From: Roseomonas gilardii
GTDB taxonomy: Bacteria > Pseudomonadota > Alphaproteobacteria > Acetobacterales > Acetobacteraceae
Length of the DNA stretch: 64,000 nt
Assembly (NCBI RefSeq): GCF_001941945.1
Contig: NZ_CP015584.1
Span: forward strand, 372,001 to 436,000
Direction: 5' to 3'
Shown here: positions 24,699 through 34,464 of the stretch, piece by piece
Numbering within the stretch: position 1 is the first letter of the stretch
Layout: each line of letters opens with the position of its first letter
Position numbers and translations under genes: made by a program
The notes under the pieces: model-generated
Told to the model about the DNA's origin: nothing
Seen by the model: the letters and a program-made list of their open reading frames with translations, nothing else
Database searches by the model: none

Positions 24699-24718
24699 GG
24701 TGGTTCCGCTCAACCACC
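24699..24718 (+). terminator. Hairpin after repA
   Basis: GGTGGTT, 6-nt loop, AACCACC, 22 nt after the repA stop and before the next gene. There is no U-run. It is a weak terminator candidate. Confidence 0.3.
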
Positions 24719-24758
24719 AGAGCTGGGCGCCCACCGGTCGGAACATGACGGTCCCAGG

Positions 24759-26024
24759 ATGAACGTCCCGGGGCCGGACCGCCATGATACCGAGACGGTG
24801 GTGATTGGCGGCGGCATCATCGGTCTGGCCATCACCTCCTGCCTGCAGGAGCGTGGCCGGCCGGTCCTGCTGCTGGACCGGAAAGGCATCGCCCTGGAAG
24901 CCAGCTATGGCAATGCTGGCGCCTTCGCCTTTTCCGACGTCATGCCCCTGGCCTCGCCCGGAATCATGCGCAAGGCGCCGCGCTGGCTGCTGGACCCCCT
25001 CGGCCCTCTCGCCATCCCGCCCCGCCACCTGCCGCGCATCGCGCCCTGGCTCTTCCGCTTCTGGCGCGCCAGCCGCCCGGACAGGGTCCGGCACAGCATC
25101 CTGGCGCAGGTGGCGATGATGCGGCTGGCGGAGCAGGAGATGTCCGCTCTGGTCGCACGGCACGGGCTGGCCTCCATGGTCCATGCCGACGGGGCCCTGG
25201 AGCTGTACGAGAGCGAGGAGGAATGGCGCGCCTCCCTGTCGGGATGGGATCTCCGCGCCGCCCATGGCATCGCGTTCCGACATCTGCGGGGCGGGGAGAT
25301 CGCCGCGTTGCAGCCGGGCCTGTCTCCTCGCATCCGCGTCGCGACCTTCGTACCGGGTTGGAAGACCGTCACCGATCCGCATCTCTTCGCGCAGGCCTTG
25401 GCTGCCCGGTTGCAGGAGCAGGGGTTGATCTTCCGGCAGGCGGAGGTCCGGGCCGTACGACCGGACGAAGACGGCTGCGTATCGGTGTATCTGGCCGACG
25501 GCACTGAGCTGACGGCATCCCGAGCGGTGATTGCCTGCGGCGCCTGGTCGCGGCCCCTGGCCCTGGCGCTAGGGGACCGCATTCCGCTGGAGACGGAGCG
25601 CGGCTACAACACCACCCTCCCGCCCGGCGCCTTCGATCTGCGACGCCAGCTGACCTTCGGGGCGCATGGCTTCGTGGTGACGCCGATCGGCGGCGGCGTA
25701 CGCGTCGGCGGCGCTGTGGAGCTCGGCGGCCTGTTGGCCCCACCGAACTACGCACGTTCGCAGGCTCTGCTGGACAAGGCGGCCACCTTCCTGCCCCAGC
25801 TACGCACCACGGGCGGGACCCAGTGGATGGGCTTCCGCCCTTCGCTGCCCGACAGTCTCCCCGTGATCGGGCCCTCCCGGGCCAGCCCGCGCATCCTCTA
25901 TGCCTTCGGCCATGGTCATCTCGGCCTGACCCAGTCCGCTGCGACGGGGCGCCTGATCGCCGACCTGATCACCGGCGAGGAACCGCCCCTTGATCCCGCG
26001 CCCTTCCGCGCCGGACGCTTCTGA
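24759..26024 (+). CDS. FAD-dependent D-amino acid dehydrogenase, probable D-hydroxyproline oxidase
   Basis: A 421-residue DadA-type flavoprotein. The FAD dinucleotide fold is ETVVIGGGIIGLAI (12-25) and the chain ends with the second FAD contact GHGHLGLTQSAATGRLIADL. The closest functional reading is oxidation of cis-4-hydroxy-D-proline to the pyrroline, because the next gene encodes the matching epimerase; this is a known pairing. Sequence alone would also allow a general D-amino acid dehydrogenase. The gene lies 80 nt upstream of the epimerase gene on the same strand and was probably acquired with it next to the replication core. Confidence 0.82.
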   Translation: MNVPGPDRHDTETVVIGGGIIGLAITSCLQERGRPVLLLDRKGIALEASYGNAGAFAFSDVMPLASPGIMRKAPRWLLDPLGPLAIPPRHLPRIAPWLFRFWRASRPDRVRHSILAQVAMMRLAEQEMSALVARHGLASMVHADGALELYESEEEWRASLSGWDLRAAHGIAFRHLRGGEIAALQPGLSPRIRVATFVPGWKTVTDPHLFAQALAARLQEQGLIFRQAEVRAVRPDEDGCVSVYLADGTELTASRAVIACGAWSRPLALALGDRIPLETERGYNTTLPPGAFDLRRQLTFGAHGFVVTPIGGGVRVGGAVELGGLLAPPNYARSQALLDKAATFLPQLRTTGGTQWMGFRPSLPDSLPVIGPSRASPRILYAFGHGHLGLTQSAATGRLIADLITGEEPPLDPAPFRAGRF

Positions 26025-26106
26025 CCGGTACCATGCTGCGGGTCGGGCGTGACGGCGGGTGATCAGGCGCTATGCTCCGTCAGGCACGGAACGACGAGGC
26101 ATCCCC

Positions 26107-27108
26107 ATGGCACGGCACAGCTTCTTCTGCATCGATGGCCATACCTGCGGCAATCCGGTGCGTCTGGTCAGTGGCGGCGGGCCGATCCTCGCCGGCGCCA
26201 ACATGATCGAGAAGCGTGCCCATTTCCTCGCGGAATACGACTGGATCCGCACCGGCCTGATGTTCGAGCCACGTGGGCACGACATGATGTCGGGTTCGAT
26301 CCTCTATCCACCCACCAGGCCGGATTGCGACATCGCCATCCTGTTCATCGAGACCTCGGGCTGCCTGCCGATGTGCGGGCACGGAACCATCGGCACCGTC
26401 ACCATGGCCCTTGAACATGGCCTCGTGACACCGAAGCAGCCCGGCCTCTTGCGCCTGGACACGCCGGCCGGCGTCGTCACCGCCACCTACCGGCAGGAAG
26501 GCGGCTTCGTGGAGGAGGTGCGGATCACCAACATCGCTTCCTTCCTCCATTCGGAAGGTCTGGAGGTGGACTGTCCCGGATTGGGGACGATCCGTGTCGA
26601 TGTCGCCTATGGCGGCAACTTCTACGCTATCGTCGATCCGCAGCAGAACTTCCGCGACATGGCCGACTTCTCTGCCTCCCAACTGGTGCAGATGAGCCCG
26701 CTGCTGCGACACGCCCTGAACGAGCGCTACGATTTCGTGCATCCGGAGAAGCCCGAGATCCGTTGCCTTAGTCACATCCTGTGGACCGGCGCACCGAAGC
26801 ATCCGGAAGCGGATGCGCGCAACGCCGTCTTCTATGGGGACAAGGCGATCGACCGCTCGCCCTGCGGCACGGGAACCTCGGCGCGGATGGCGCAATGGGC
26901 CGCGAAGGGGAGATTGCGCTCCGGCGACGCCTTCGTGCACGAAAGCATCATCGGCTCGCTGTTCCGGGGCCGGGTGGAAGAAGCCGTTGGCCTTGGAGGA
27001 CGTCCCGCAATCATTCCTTCCATCGCGGGCTGGGCGAGGACCACGGGCTACAACACGATCTTCATCGACGACCGCGATCCTTACGCCCATGGCTTCCAGG
27101 TGGGGTGA
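26107..27108 (+). CDS. 4-hydroxyproline 2-epimerase
   Basis: A 333-residue proline racemase-superfamily enzyme, the usual length for the epimerase. Both catalytic cysteines are present: Cys90 in GCLPMCGHGTIG and Cys253 in SPCGTGTSA. A Cys-Cys pair points to racemase/epimerase rather than the dehydratase, which has Thr at the second position. It converts trans-4-hydroxy-L-proline to the cis-D form for the upstream flavoenzyme. The start at 26107 was chosen over 26059 because homologous sequence begins at MARHSFFCIDGHTCGNPV. Later pathway genes (deaminase, dehydrogenase) are not in the window. Confidence 0.88.
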   Translation: MARHSFFCIDGHTCGNPVRLVSGGGPILAGANMIEKRAHFLAEYDWIRTGLMFEPRGHDMMSGSILYPPTRPDCDIAILFIETSGCLPMCGHGTIGTVTMALEHGLVTPKQPGLLRLDTPAGVVTATYRQEGGFVEEVRITNIASFLHSEGLEVDCPGLGTIRVDVAYGGNFYAIVDPQQNFRDMADFSASQLVQMSPLLRHALNERYDFVHPEKPEIRCLSHILWTGAPKHPEADARNAVFYGDKAIDRSPCGTGTSARMAQWAAKGRLRSGDAFVHESIIGSLFRGRVEEAVGLGGRPAIIPSIAGWARTTGYNTIFIDDRDPYAHGFQVG

Positions 27109-27120
27109 GTTCCGGCCGGC

Positions 27121-27136
27121 GTTCTGACGTCAGAAC
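27121..27136. other. Candidate parS centromere site 2
   Basis: Perfect 16-bp palindrome GTTCTGACGTCAGAAC, identical to the core of the site beside parB 8 kb away. It lies 12 nt after the epimerase stop, in the gap before the formate dehydrogenase operon. Confidence 0.6.
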
Positions 27137-27281
27137 CGCTTGGTTGTAGTGCAGGGCAGCAAAATGTTGCGATATCGGATATATGCCGCGCATTGGAACC
27201 GCTTCGGCGTCACTCTCCGGATTATGATGGCAAGGTGCCGTGAGGGCGACGCCGGCGCCCCGCTTCACCACCCACTGTTGC

Positions 27282-27295
27282 TTGACCGCGATCAA
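27282..27295. promoter_or_regulatory. FNR/FixK-type box upstream of fdnG
   Basis: TTGACCGCGATCAA matches the alphaproteobacterial FNR/FixK consensus TTGAY-N4-RTCAA at all fixed positions. Its centre is about 61 nt upstream of the GTG start. With class II spacing the transcript would begin near 27330, with GGATAC near 27317-27322 as a possible -10 element. It predicts induction under low oxygen. Confidence 0.65.
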
Positions 27296-27349
27296 GACGG
27301 AAACTAACTCTTTCCGGATACGAGGCCTGAATGGCCCGAGGAGGCTTCT

Positions 27350-30300
27350 GTGACCATGCAGATCTCGCGGCGCGGCCTTCTGAAGGCTGCCGGCGCGGGT
27401 GTCGCGGCGACATCTTTGGCATCGATGGGTTTCGGGGAGGCGGAAGCCGCCGTCGCCGCCCATGTCCGGCCACTGAAGCTCGCGAACACCACCGAAACGC
27501 GCAACACCTGTCCCTACTGCTCCGTGGCCTGCGGCGTCATCCTCTATTCGAAGGGTGATGTCCGGAAGGGCGAGAAGGCCGAGATTATCCATGTCGAGGG
27601 CGACGTGGACCATCCGACCAATCTCGGCACGCTCTGCCCCAAGGGCGCGGCACTCAAGGACTTCATCCACGCGCCGACCCGGCTGAAGCAGCCGATGGTG
27701 CGCCGCCCCGGATCGGACCGCTTCGAGCCGGTCTCCTGGGATCAGGCGCTAGACCGCATCGCCCGTCTGATGAAGGACGACCGCGACGCCAACTTCCTCA
27801 GCCAGAACGACGCTGGCACGCCGGTCAACCGCTGGACCACGGTCGGCATGCTCGCGGCCTCGGCCACCACCAACGAGACCGCCTGGTGCACCTTCAAGGT
27901 CGCCAAGGGCCTCGGGATCGTAGGATTCGACAACCAAGCTCGCGTCTGACACGGCCCCACGGTGTCCAGTTTGGGCCCGACATTTGGCCGTGGCGCGATG
28001 ACGAACGCCTGGACCGATATCAAGAACACCGATCTCGTTGTCGTCATGGGCGGCAATGCGGCGGAAGCGCATCCCTGTGGCTTCAAATGGGTCACGGAAG
28101 CGAAAGCCCACCGGGGCGCCAAGCTCATCGTCGTGGACCCGCGCTACACCCGCACGGCCTCGGTGGCGGATTTCTATGCGCCGATCCGGCAGGGCTCGGA
28201 CATCGCCTTCCTGATGGGCGTGATCCGCTACTGCATCGAGAACGACAAGATCCAGTGGGAGTACACCAAGGCCTTCACCAACGCCGCCTATATCGTGAAG
28301 GAGGGCTTCGGCTGGCAGGACGGGCTCTTCACGGGCTATGACGAGGAGAAGCGCGACTACGACCGGTCGAGCTGGGAATACGAGATCGGCGAGGACGGTT
28401 ACGCTGTCACCGACCCGACGCTCCAGCACCCTCGCTGCGTCTGGAATCTCCTGAAGCAGCACGTCTCGATCTACACGCCCGAGATGGTGGAGCGCATCTG
28501 CGGCACGCCGAAGGCCAAGTTCCTTCGCGTCTGCGAGATGATCGCTGAGTGCTCGTCGCCGACCAAGACGATGACCTCGATGTACGCGCTGGGCTGGACG
28601 CAGCATTCGCATGGCGCCCAGAACATCCGCGGCATGGCGATGCTCCAGCTCATCCTGGGCAATATTGGCGTGCGCGGCGGCGGCATGAACGCGCTGCGTG
28701 GGCATTCGAACATCCAGGGCCTGACCGATCTGGGCCTGATGTCGCACCTGCTCACCGGCTATCTGAACATGCCGACGGAGGCCGAGACAGACTTCGGGAC
28801 CTATATGAAGTCGCGGCAGTTCAAGCCGCTGCAGCCGGGCCAGACCAGCTACTGGCAGAACTACCGGAAGTTCATGGTCAGCTTCCAGAAAGCCATGTGG
28901 GGCGACAAGGCCACCGCCGAGAACAACTGGGCCTACGACTATATCCCCAAGCTGGACGTCCCCTCCTATGACGTCCTGCGCATGTTCGAGTTGATGAACG
29001 ACGGCCGGGTCAATGGCTATATCTGCCAGGGCTTCAACCCGGTGCTGGCCTTCCCCAACCGGGGCAAGGTTGTCTCCGCGCTGTCCAGGCTGAAGTTCCT
29101 GATCACCATGGACCCGCTGGAGACGGAAACGGCCCGGTTCTGGGAGAACCATGGCGACTTCAACGCCGTGGACACCGCTTCCATCCAGACGGAGGTGTTC
29201 CAGCTTCCCACCACCTGCTTCGCGGAGGAGGAGGGGTCGCTCACCAACTCCGGACGCTGGCTGCAGTGGCACTGGGCCGGAGGTTCGCCGCCGGGCGAGG
29301 CGGAGCACGACACCTGGATCATGGCGCAGATCTTCCTGCGCATGCGGGAGCTCTACCGGAAGGAGGGCGGGGCCTTCCCCGATCCCATCCTGAACCTGTC
29401 CTGGGAGTACCAGGACCCGACGGAGCCCACGCCGGAGGAACTGGCGAAGGAGATCAATGGCCGCGCCCTGACCGATGTGCGCGACCCGAACGATCCAACC
29501 AAGGTGATCGTGCCGGCCGGCAAGCAGGTGCTGAACTTCTCGCAGTTGCAAGATGACGGCTCGACCATGAGCGGCTGCTGGATCTATTCCGGCTGCTTCA
29601 ACGAGGCCGGCAACAACATGGCCCGCCGGGACAACCACGATCCCGACGAGACCGGTGCCTATCTCGGCTGGACCTTCGCCTGGCCTCTGAACCGCCGGAC
29701 GCTCTACAACCGCGCCTCGGCCGATCTCCAGGGTAAGCCCTGGGACCCGAGCCGCAAGCTGCTGGAATGGGATGGGACGAAGTGGACCGGCTATGACGTG
29801 CCGGACATCGCGCCCACGGCAAAGCCGGATGCGGTGATGCCCTTCATCATGAATCCGGAAGGCGTCTCCCGCCTCTTCTCCCGGGGCATGATGCGCGACG
29901 GGCCTTTCCCGACGCATATGGAACCCTTCGAATCCCCGGTGCCCAACGTGCTGAACCCGCGCATGCGGGGAAACCCGGTGGCGCGCGTGTTCCAGAACGA
30001 CGTGTCCCAGTTCGGCAATTCGGACGAGTTCCCCTTCGCGGCGACTTCGTACCGGCTGACGGAACACTTCCACTACTGGACCAAGCACAACCGGGTGAAT
30101 GCGGCCCTGCAACCCGAGTTCTTCGTGGAGATCTCGGAGGAGCTTGCCGCCCTCCGCAAGATCGACAACGGAAGCTGGGTGCGGGTCTGGTCCAAGCGCG
30201 GCTCGGTCAAGGCCAAGGCCCTGGTCACCAAGCGCATCCGCCCGCTGATCTGCGACGGGCGAGAGGTGCATGTGGTGGGCATCCCGCTCCACTGGGGCTT

Positions 30301-30439
30301 CGTTGGCGCGGCCCGGAAGGGCTTCGGCCCGAACTCGCTCTCGCCCTTCGTGGGTGAGGCGAATATCGAGACCCCGGAGTACAAGGCGTTCCTGGTCAAT
30401 ATCGAGCCCAGCACGCCGCCAGGAGGGGCCGTGGCATGA
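27350..30439 (+). CDS. fdnG: Formate dehydrogenase major subunit, selenocysteine-containing (UGA read through at 27947-27949)
   Basis: A 1029-residue molybdopterin enzyme, close to the 1015 residues of E. coli FdnG. An in-frame TGA encodes Sec200 directly before His201, in NQARV[13 protein letters not shown], the active-site context of FdnG. The N-terminus has the twin-arginine motif SRRGLLK, so the protein acts in the periplasm. A 4Fe-4S site is formed by Cys54, Cys57, Cys61 and Cys96. The enzyme oxidises formate to CO2. Start: GTG at 27350 with AGGAGG 5 nt upstream; an ATG at 27356 is an alternative. Standard gene callers would split it into 27350-27949 and a second frame from 27962. It overlaps fdnH by 4 nt. 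Confidence 0.95.
27961..27978 (+). promoter_or_regulatory. bSECIS element of fdnG
   Basis: Hairpin starting 11 nt after the UGA, the same distance as in E. coli fdhF. GG, bulged U (27963), GUCC, loop AGUUU (27968-27972), then GGGCCC. The bulged U and a G in the apical loop are the features recognised by SelB. Confidence 0.85.
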
Positions 30440-31434
30440 GCGCCGGCATGATGGACAGCCCGCGGACGGCGGTCAGCAACCCGCCGACCCAGCCGATGGC
30501 CAGCCAGTTCGGCGAGGCCGATCTGGTTCGCCGTTCGGCGACGGAAAGCCTGCCGCCGCCGCAGCGGCAGTTCACCCCGGTGGCCAAGCTGATCGATGTC
30601 TCCAAGTGCATCGGGTGCAAGGCCTGCCAGTCGGCCTGTGTCGAATGGAACGACACCCATCCGGAGATCGAGGAGAACCATGGGGTCTATACCAACCCCC
30701 ATGACCTCACCGAGAACATGTTCACCCTGATGCGCTTCACGGAATGGGTGAATCCGGAGACCGACAACCTCGAATGGCTCATCCGCAAGGATGGCTGCAT
30801 GCACTGCGCCGACCCGGGCTGCCTCAAGGCCTGCCCGGCTCCCGGCGCCATCGTCCAGTACAGCAACGGCATCGTGGACTTCATCCACGAGAACTGCATC
30901 GGCTGCGGCTATTGCGTGAAGGGCTGCCCCTTCAACATTCCCCGCATCTCCAAGGCGGACCGGCGCGCCTACAAGTGCACCCTCTGTTCTGACCGCGTCG
31001 CGGTGGGGCAGGGGCCTGCCTGCGCCAAGGCTTGCCCGACCCAGGCCATCGTCTTCGGCACCAAGGAGGATATGAAGAAGCATGCCGAGGAACGCATCGC
31101 CGACCTGAAGTCGCGCGGCTATGCCAATGCAGGGCTCTACGACCCGCCCGGCGTCGGCGGCACGCATGTGATGTATGTCCTGCATCACAACGATCGGCCA
31201 CATATCTATGCCGGCCTGCCGGACAATCCCCGCATCTCGCCCCTGGTGCAGACCTGGAAGGGCGTGACCAAGTATGTGGGTCTCGCCGCGATGAGCGTCA
31301 TGGCGGTGGGCAGCGTGATCCACGGTGTCTTCGCACGGCCCAACCGGGTTTCCGAGGAAGACGAGGAGAATGCAGAGAAGCTGGTGGAAACCAGCGTGAC
31401 CGCCCCGCCGCAGCCGGAAGAGCATCCAAGATGA
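30436..31434 (+). CDS. fdnH: Formate dehydrogenase iron-sulfur (beta) subunit
   Basis: A 332-residue four-cluster ferredoxin subunit. Cys groups appear in order: [11 protein letters not shown] (58-68), [30 protein letters not shown] and CTLCSDR with the later CAKACP. One hydrophobic helix near the C-terminus (about 275-298, [20 protein letters not shown]) anchors it. It carries electrons from FdnG to the cytochrome subunit. The N-terminus is some 30 residues longer than E. coli FdnH and unconserved. It has no signal of its own and probably travels with the twin-arginine-exported FdnG. ATGA overlaps link it to both neighbours. Confidence 0.94.
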   Translation: MSAGMMDSPRTAVSNPPTQPMASQFGEADLVRRSATESLPPPQRQFTPVAKLIDVSKCIGCKACQSACVEWNDTHPEIEENHGVYTNPHDLTENMFTLMRFTEWVNPETDNLEWLIRKDGCMHCADPGCLKACPAPGAIVQYSNGIVDFIHENCIGCGYCVKGCPFNIPRISKADRRAYKCTLCSDRVAVGQGPACAKACPTQAIVFGTKEDMKKHAEERIADLKSRGYANAGLYDPPGVGGTHVMYVLHHNDRPHIYAGLPDNPRISPLVQTWKGVTKYVGLAAMSVMAVGSVIHGVFARPNRVSEEDEENAEKLVETSVTAPPQPEEHPR

Positions 31435-32111
31435 CCGAGCACATCCAGCCGGGAGACGCCATCCACCCGGGCAAGCCCGTCACGGTGGACCGCTACGGTC
31501 CTCTGGCCCGGCTCAACCACTGGGTGACGGCCTGCAGCCTGATCCTGTTGGCGGTTTCCGGCTTGGCCCTGTTCTGGCCCTCGCTGTTCTTCCTGACCAA
31601 CCTCTTCGGCGGCGGGCAGAACACCCGTGCGATCCATCCCTGGATCGGCGTGGTCCTGTTCTTCAGCTTCTTCATCTTCTTCTTCCAGCTCTGGCGGGCG
31701 AACCTGCCGGCAAAGGTGGATTTCGTCTGGCTGTCGCGGATCAGGGACGTGGTCAGCGGCAACGAGGAGAAACTGCCCGAACTCGGCAAGTACAATGCCG
31801 GTCAGAAGTTCATCTTCTGGGCCATGACCGGACTGATCCTGGTACTGATCGTCAGCGGCTTGGCGATCTGGGAGCAGTACTTCGCGTCCTACACCTCGAT
31901 CCCGACGCGGAGGGTCGCCGTGCTGGCGCATTCCATCGCGGCCGTGCTGATCATCTGCGTCTTCATCCTGCACGTCTATGCGGCGATCTGGACGCGAGGC
32001 ACGCTGCGCGCCATGACCCGCGGCTCCGTCACGGGCGGCTGGGCTTGGCGGCATCACCGGAAATGGCTGAAGGAACTGGCTGGCCAACGTAAGGTTGGCC
32101 CTGCCGAGTAA
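31431..32111 (+). CDS. fdnI: Formate dehydrogenase cytochrome b (gamma) subunit
   Basis: A 226-residue membrane cytochrome with four helices (about 31-52, 66-88, 122-142, 158-182). Likely haem ligands are the His in ARLNHWVTA, the His in TRAIHPWIG, and those in LAHSIAA and ILHVYAA. It passes electrons from FdnH to quinone. The ATGA overlap with fdnH fixes the start. The short loops and length match FdnI/FdoI. Confidence 0.93.
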   Translation: MTEHIQPGDAIHPGKPVTVDRYGPLARLNHWVTACSLILLAVSGLALFWPSLFFLTNLFGGGQNTRAIHPWIGVVLFFSFFIFFFQLWRANLPAKVDFVWLSRIRDVVSGNEEKLPELGKYNAGQKFIFWAMTGLILVLIVSGLAIWEQYFASYTSIPTRRVAVLAHSIAAVLIICVFILHVYAAIWTRGTLRAMTRGSVTGGWAWRHHRKWLKELAGQRKVGPAE

Positions 32112-32151
32112 CCACCGACAACGCGTGGCCGGTCCGGTCCGCGGAGGATTC

Positions 32152-33072
32152 ATGTCAGGATTTCACGGTCTCCAGCCCGATCCCTCCATGATCGGGCGCA
32201 TGCTCAAGCCGCCTTTCGCCATCATGCCCGACCCGGCGGCCCTGTTCCGTCAGCGGGCGGAACGCTTCTCGGTTCTGGCGAGGGACAACCCTCTGGCCGC
32301 CTATCTGGGTTTCCTGGCCGGGTTGAGCCGCCTCCAGGCCGATCTGGCCGAGGCGCTTCCCCCCGCCGAAGCCATCCCCGCCGAACAGGTCCAGCGCGCG
32401 AGAGAAAACCGCATGCCTCCGCTGGATCGCGCCTCCCTGGCCGGCGATGTGGGGCTGCGCACCCTGGCGCAGCGTTTCATGGACGATGTGGCGGTTCTCC
32501 CTATGCCCGCGCCCGCGGCGACTGCCTTGGCTGAGTTGCGGGAGGCGGAGAGCGGGACGCTGGACCGGATGATCGGCGATGTCCTGGCGGATTCCACCCC
32601 CGCCGACGCCCTGCCGCAGCACCTGTTCCTGTCCGCGGCCGTACAGGTCCATGGCGCGCGGCTGGCCTCCCTGCTCGACCCGAAGCAGCTCGTGCCGGTG
32701 GAAACCGGCCTCTGCCCCTGTTGCGGCGGCCCTCCCGTTTCCTCGATGGTGGTCGGGCATCAAGGGGCGGAAGGGGCCCGCTATGCCGCCTGTGCCTTCT
32801 GCGGGACCCAGTGGAACGAGGTGCGGATCAAGTGCCTCGCCTGCGGCTCCACGAAGGGTGTCGGCTACATGGCACCGGAGGGCGAGGAAGAAGCCACCGT
32901 GAAGGCGGAAACCTGCGATTCCTGCCGTAGCTGGGTGAAGATCCTCTACCAGAACCGGAACCCAGCGCTGGAACCGATGGCGGACGACGTGGCCAGCCTG
33001 GGCCTCGACCTGTTGATGCGGGACACCAGCTACCGTCGCGCCGGCTTCGATCCCTTCCTGCTGGGCTACTGA
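32152..33072 (+). CDS. fdhE: Formate dehydrogenase accessory protein FdhE
   Basis: A 306-residue FdhE-family protein, needed for activity of respiratory formate dehydrogenases in enterobacteria. The C-terminal half has the rubredoxin-like metal sites: Cys188, Cys190 and Cys191 (CPCCGG), Cys214/Cys217, Cys228/Cys231 (CLACG) and Cys255/Cys258. The helical N-terminal half contains the fold's PPLDRASLAGD segment. The start at 32152 has GGAGG 6 nt upstream; a longer frame from 32095 overlaps fdnI and is less likely. It precedes selA by 3 nt. Confidence 0.9.
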   Translation: MSGFHGLQPDPSMIGRMLKPPFAIMPDPAALFRQRAERFSVLARDNPLAAYLGFLAGLSRLQADLAEALPPAEAIPAEQVQRARENRMPPLDRASLAGDVGLRTLAQRFMDDVAVLPMPAPAATALAELREAESGTLDRMIGDVLADSTPADALPQHLFLSAAVQVHGARLASLLDPKQLVPVETGLCPCCGGPPVSSMVVGHQGAEGARYAACAFCGTQWNEVRIKCLACGSTKGVGYMAPEGEEEATVKAETCDSCRSWVKILYQNRNPALEPMADDVASLGLDLLMRDTSYRRAGFDPFLLGY

Positions 33073-33075
33073 TCC

Positions 33076-34464
33076 ATGTCCGACAAGGCGGTGTTGCGTT
33101 CGCTCCCCTCGGTGGACCGCGTTCTTTCCCTGGCCGGGGCGACCGTCGGGCGTTTCGGCCGGGCCGAGGTCACGGAAGCAGTGCGGGCGGTTCTGGCCGG
33201 CCTGCGGCAGGATCCGCCGGCCTCGGGTGCTCCCGAGGCAGCCACGGTGCTGGCCCTGGCGGAAGCCCGACTTGCCGAACGGGACCGCTCCAACCTGCGC
33301 CCGCTCTTCAACCTGACGGGCACGGTGCTGCACACCAATCTCGGCCGCGCGGTTCTGGCCGAGGCGGCAATCGAGGCCGCAGTGGCGGCCATGCGGGACG
33401 CGGTGGCGCTGGAATTCGATCTCGGGTCGGGCCGCCGCGGCGAGCGTGACGACCACCTGCGGGGCCTGCTGCGCGAACTGACCGGCGCTGAGGACGCCAC
33501 GGTCGTCAACAACAACGCCGCCGCCGTGCTGATCGCCCTGAACACGCTCGGGGCCGGGCGAGGGGCCCTGGTCTCGCGCGGGAAGCTGATCGAGATCGGC
33601 GGCGCCTTCCGCATGCCCGACATCATGGCCCGTGCCGGGGTCCGGCTGGTGGAGGTGGGCACCACGAACCGCACCCATCTCCGGGATTACGAGGATGCGC
33701 TCTCGCCCGAGATCGGCCTGATCCTCAAGGTGCATCCCTCCAACTACCGGATCGAGGGCTTCACCAAGGCGGTGGCGGGAGCGGAGATCGCCGGCATCGC
33801 CCGGGCGGCCGGGGTGCCGATGCTGAACGATCTCGGCTCGGGCACGCTGGTAGACCCGTCGCACCTCGGTCTCGCGAAGGAGCCCACGGTCAGGGAGGCG
33901 GTGGCCGAAGGCGCGGATATCGTCACCTTCTCCGGCGACAAGCTGCTGGGGGGCCCTCAGGCGGGGTTCATCGTCGGGCGCCGGGACCTGATCGCGGCGA
34001 TCAACCGCAACCCGATGAAGCGGGCGCTGCGCCTGGACAAGATCCGCCTCGCGGCCCTGGCGGCGACGCTGAAGCTGTACCGCGACCCCGACCGCCTGGT
34101 CGAACGCCTGCCGACGCTGCGCTTCCTGGCCCGCCCGGTGGCGGAGATCGAGGCCCAAGCCCAACGCCTGCTTCCGGCACTGGCGCGGCTTCTGCCACCG
34201 GGCTTCACGGCCGAAGCCTGTTCCTGCCGCAGCCAGATCGGCTCCGGCGCCCTGCCGGCGGAAACCATCCCGAGCGCCGGGCTGCGCCTCTCCGCGCCGG
34301 ATAGCGAGGGGTTGGACCGTCTCACCGCCGCCCTGCGCGATCTGCCAAGGCCGGTGATCGGCCATCTGCGCGATGGAGCCCTCGTGCTCGATCTCCGGAC
34401 CCTGGAGGACGAGCCGGGCTTCCTGGCCAGCCTCGCCGCCATGCCCGCCGATGCACTGGCTTAG
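33076..34464 (+). CDS. selA: L-seryl-tRNA(Sec) selenium transferase
   Basis: A 462-residue PLP enzyme, as long as E. coli SelA (463). The N-terminal SelA domain begins LRSLPSVDRVL. PLP-binding marks are INLTG-like FNLTGTVLHTNLGRA (about 77-91), NNNAAAVLIAL, and Lys289 in FSGDKLLGGPQAG. It converts seryl-tRNA(Sec) to selenocysteinyl-tRNA(Sec) using selenophosphate from SelD. It sits directly after the enzyme that needs it, so Sec capacity and its user are co-expressed. Confidence 0.95.
   Translation: MSDKAVLRSLPSVDRVLSLAGATVGRFGRAEVTEAVRAVLAGLRQDPPASGAPEAATVLALAEARLAERDRSNLRPLFNLTGTVLHTNLGRAVLAEAAIEAAVAAMRDAVALEFDLGSGRRGERDDHLRGLLRELTGAEDATVVNNNAAAVLIALNTLGAGRGALVSRGKLIEIGGAFRMPDIMARAGVRLVEVGTTNRTHLRDYEDALSPEIGLILKVHPSNYRIEGFTKAVAGAEIAGIARAAGVPMLNDLGSGTLVDPSHLGLAKEPTVREAVAEGADIVTFSGDKLLGGPQAGFIVGRRDLIAAINRNPMKRALRLDKIRLAALAATLKLYRDPDRLVERLPTLRFLARPVAEIEAQAQRLLPALARLLPPGFTAEACSCRSQIGSGALPAETIPSAGLRLSAPDSEGLDRLTAALRDLPRPVIGHLRDGALVLDLRTLEDEPGFLASLAAMPADALA

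Noticed and set aside
27947-27949. Reading the UGA in fdnG as a nonsense mutation or two genes
   Set aside because: Sec context, the bSECIS at exact distance, and selA/selB/selD nearby all support read-through.
27749-30292. 847-codon open frame on the minus strand
   Set aside because: Antisense to fdnG, whose catalytic domains are clear. It has no recognisable domain.
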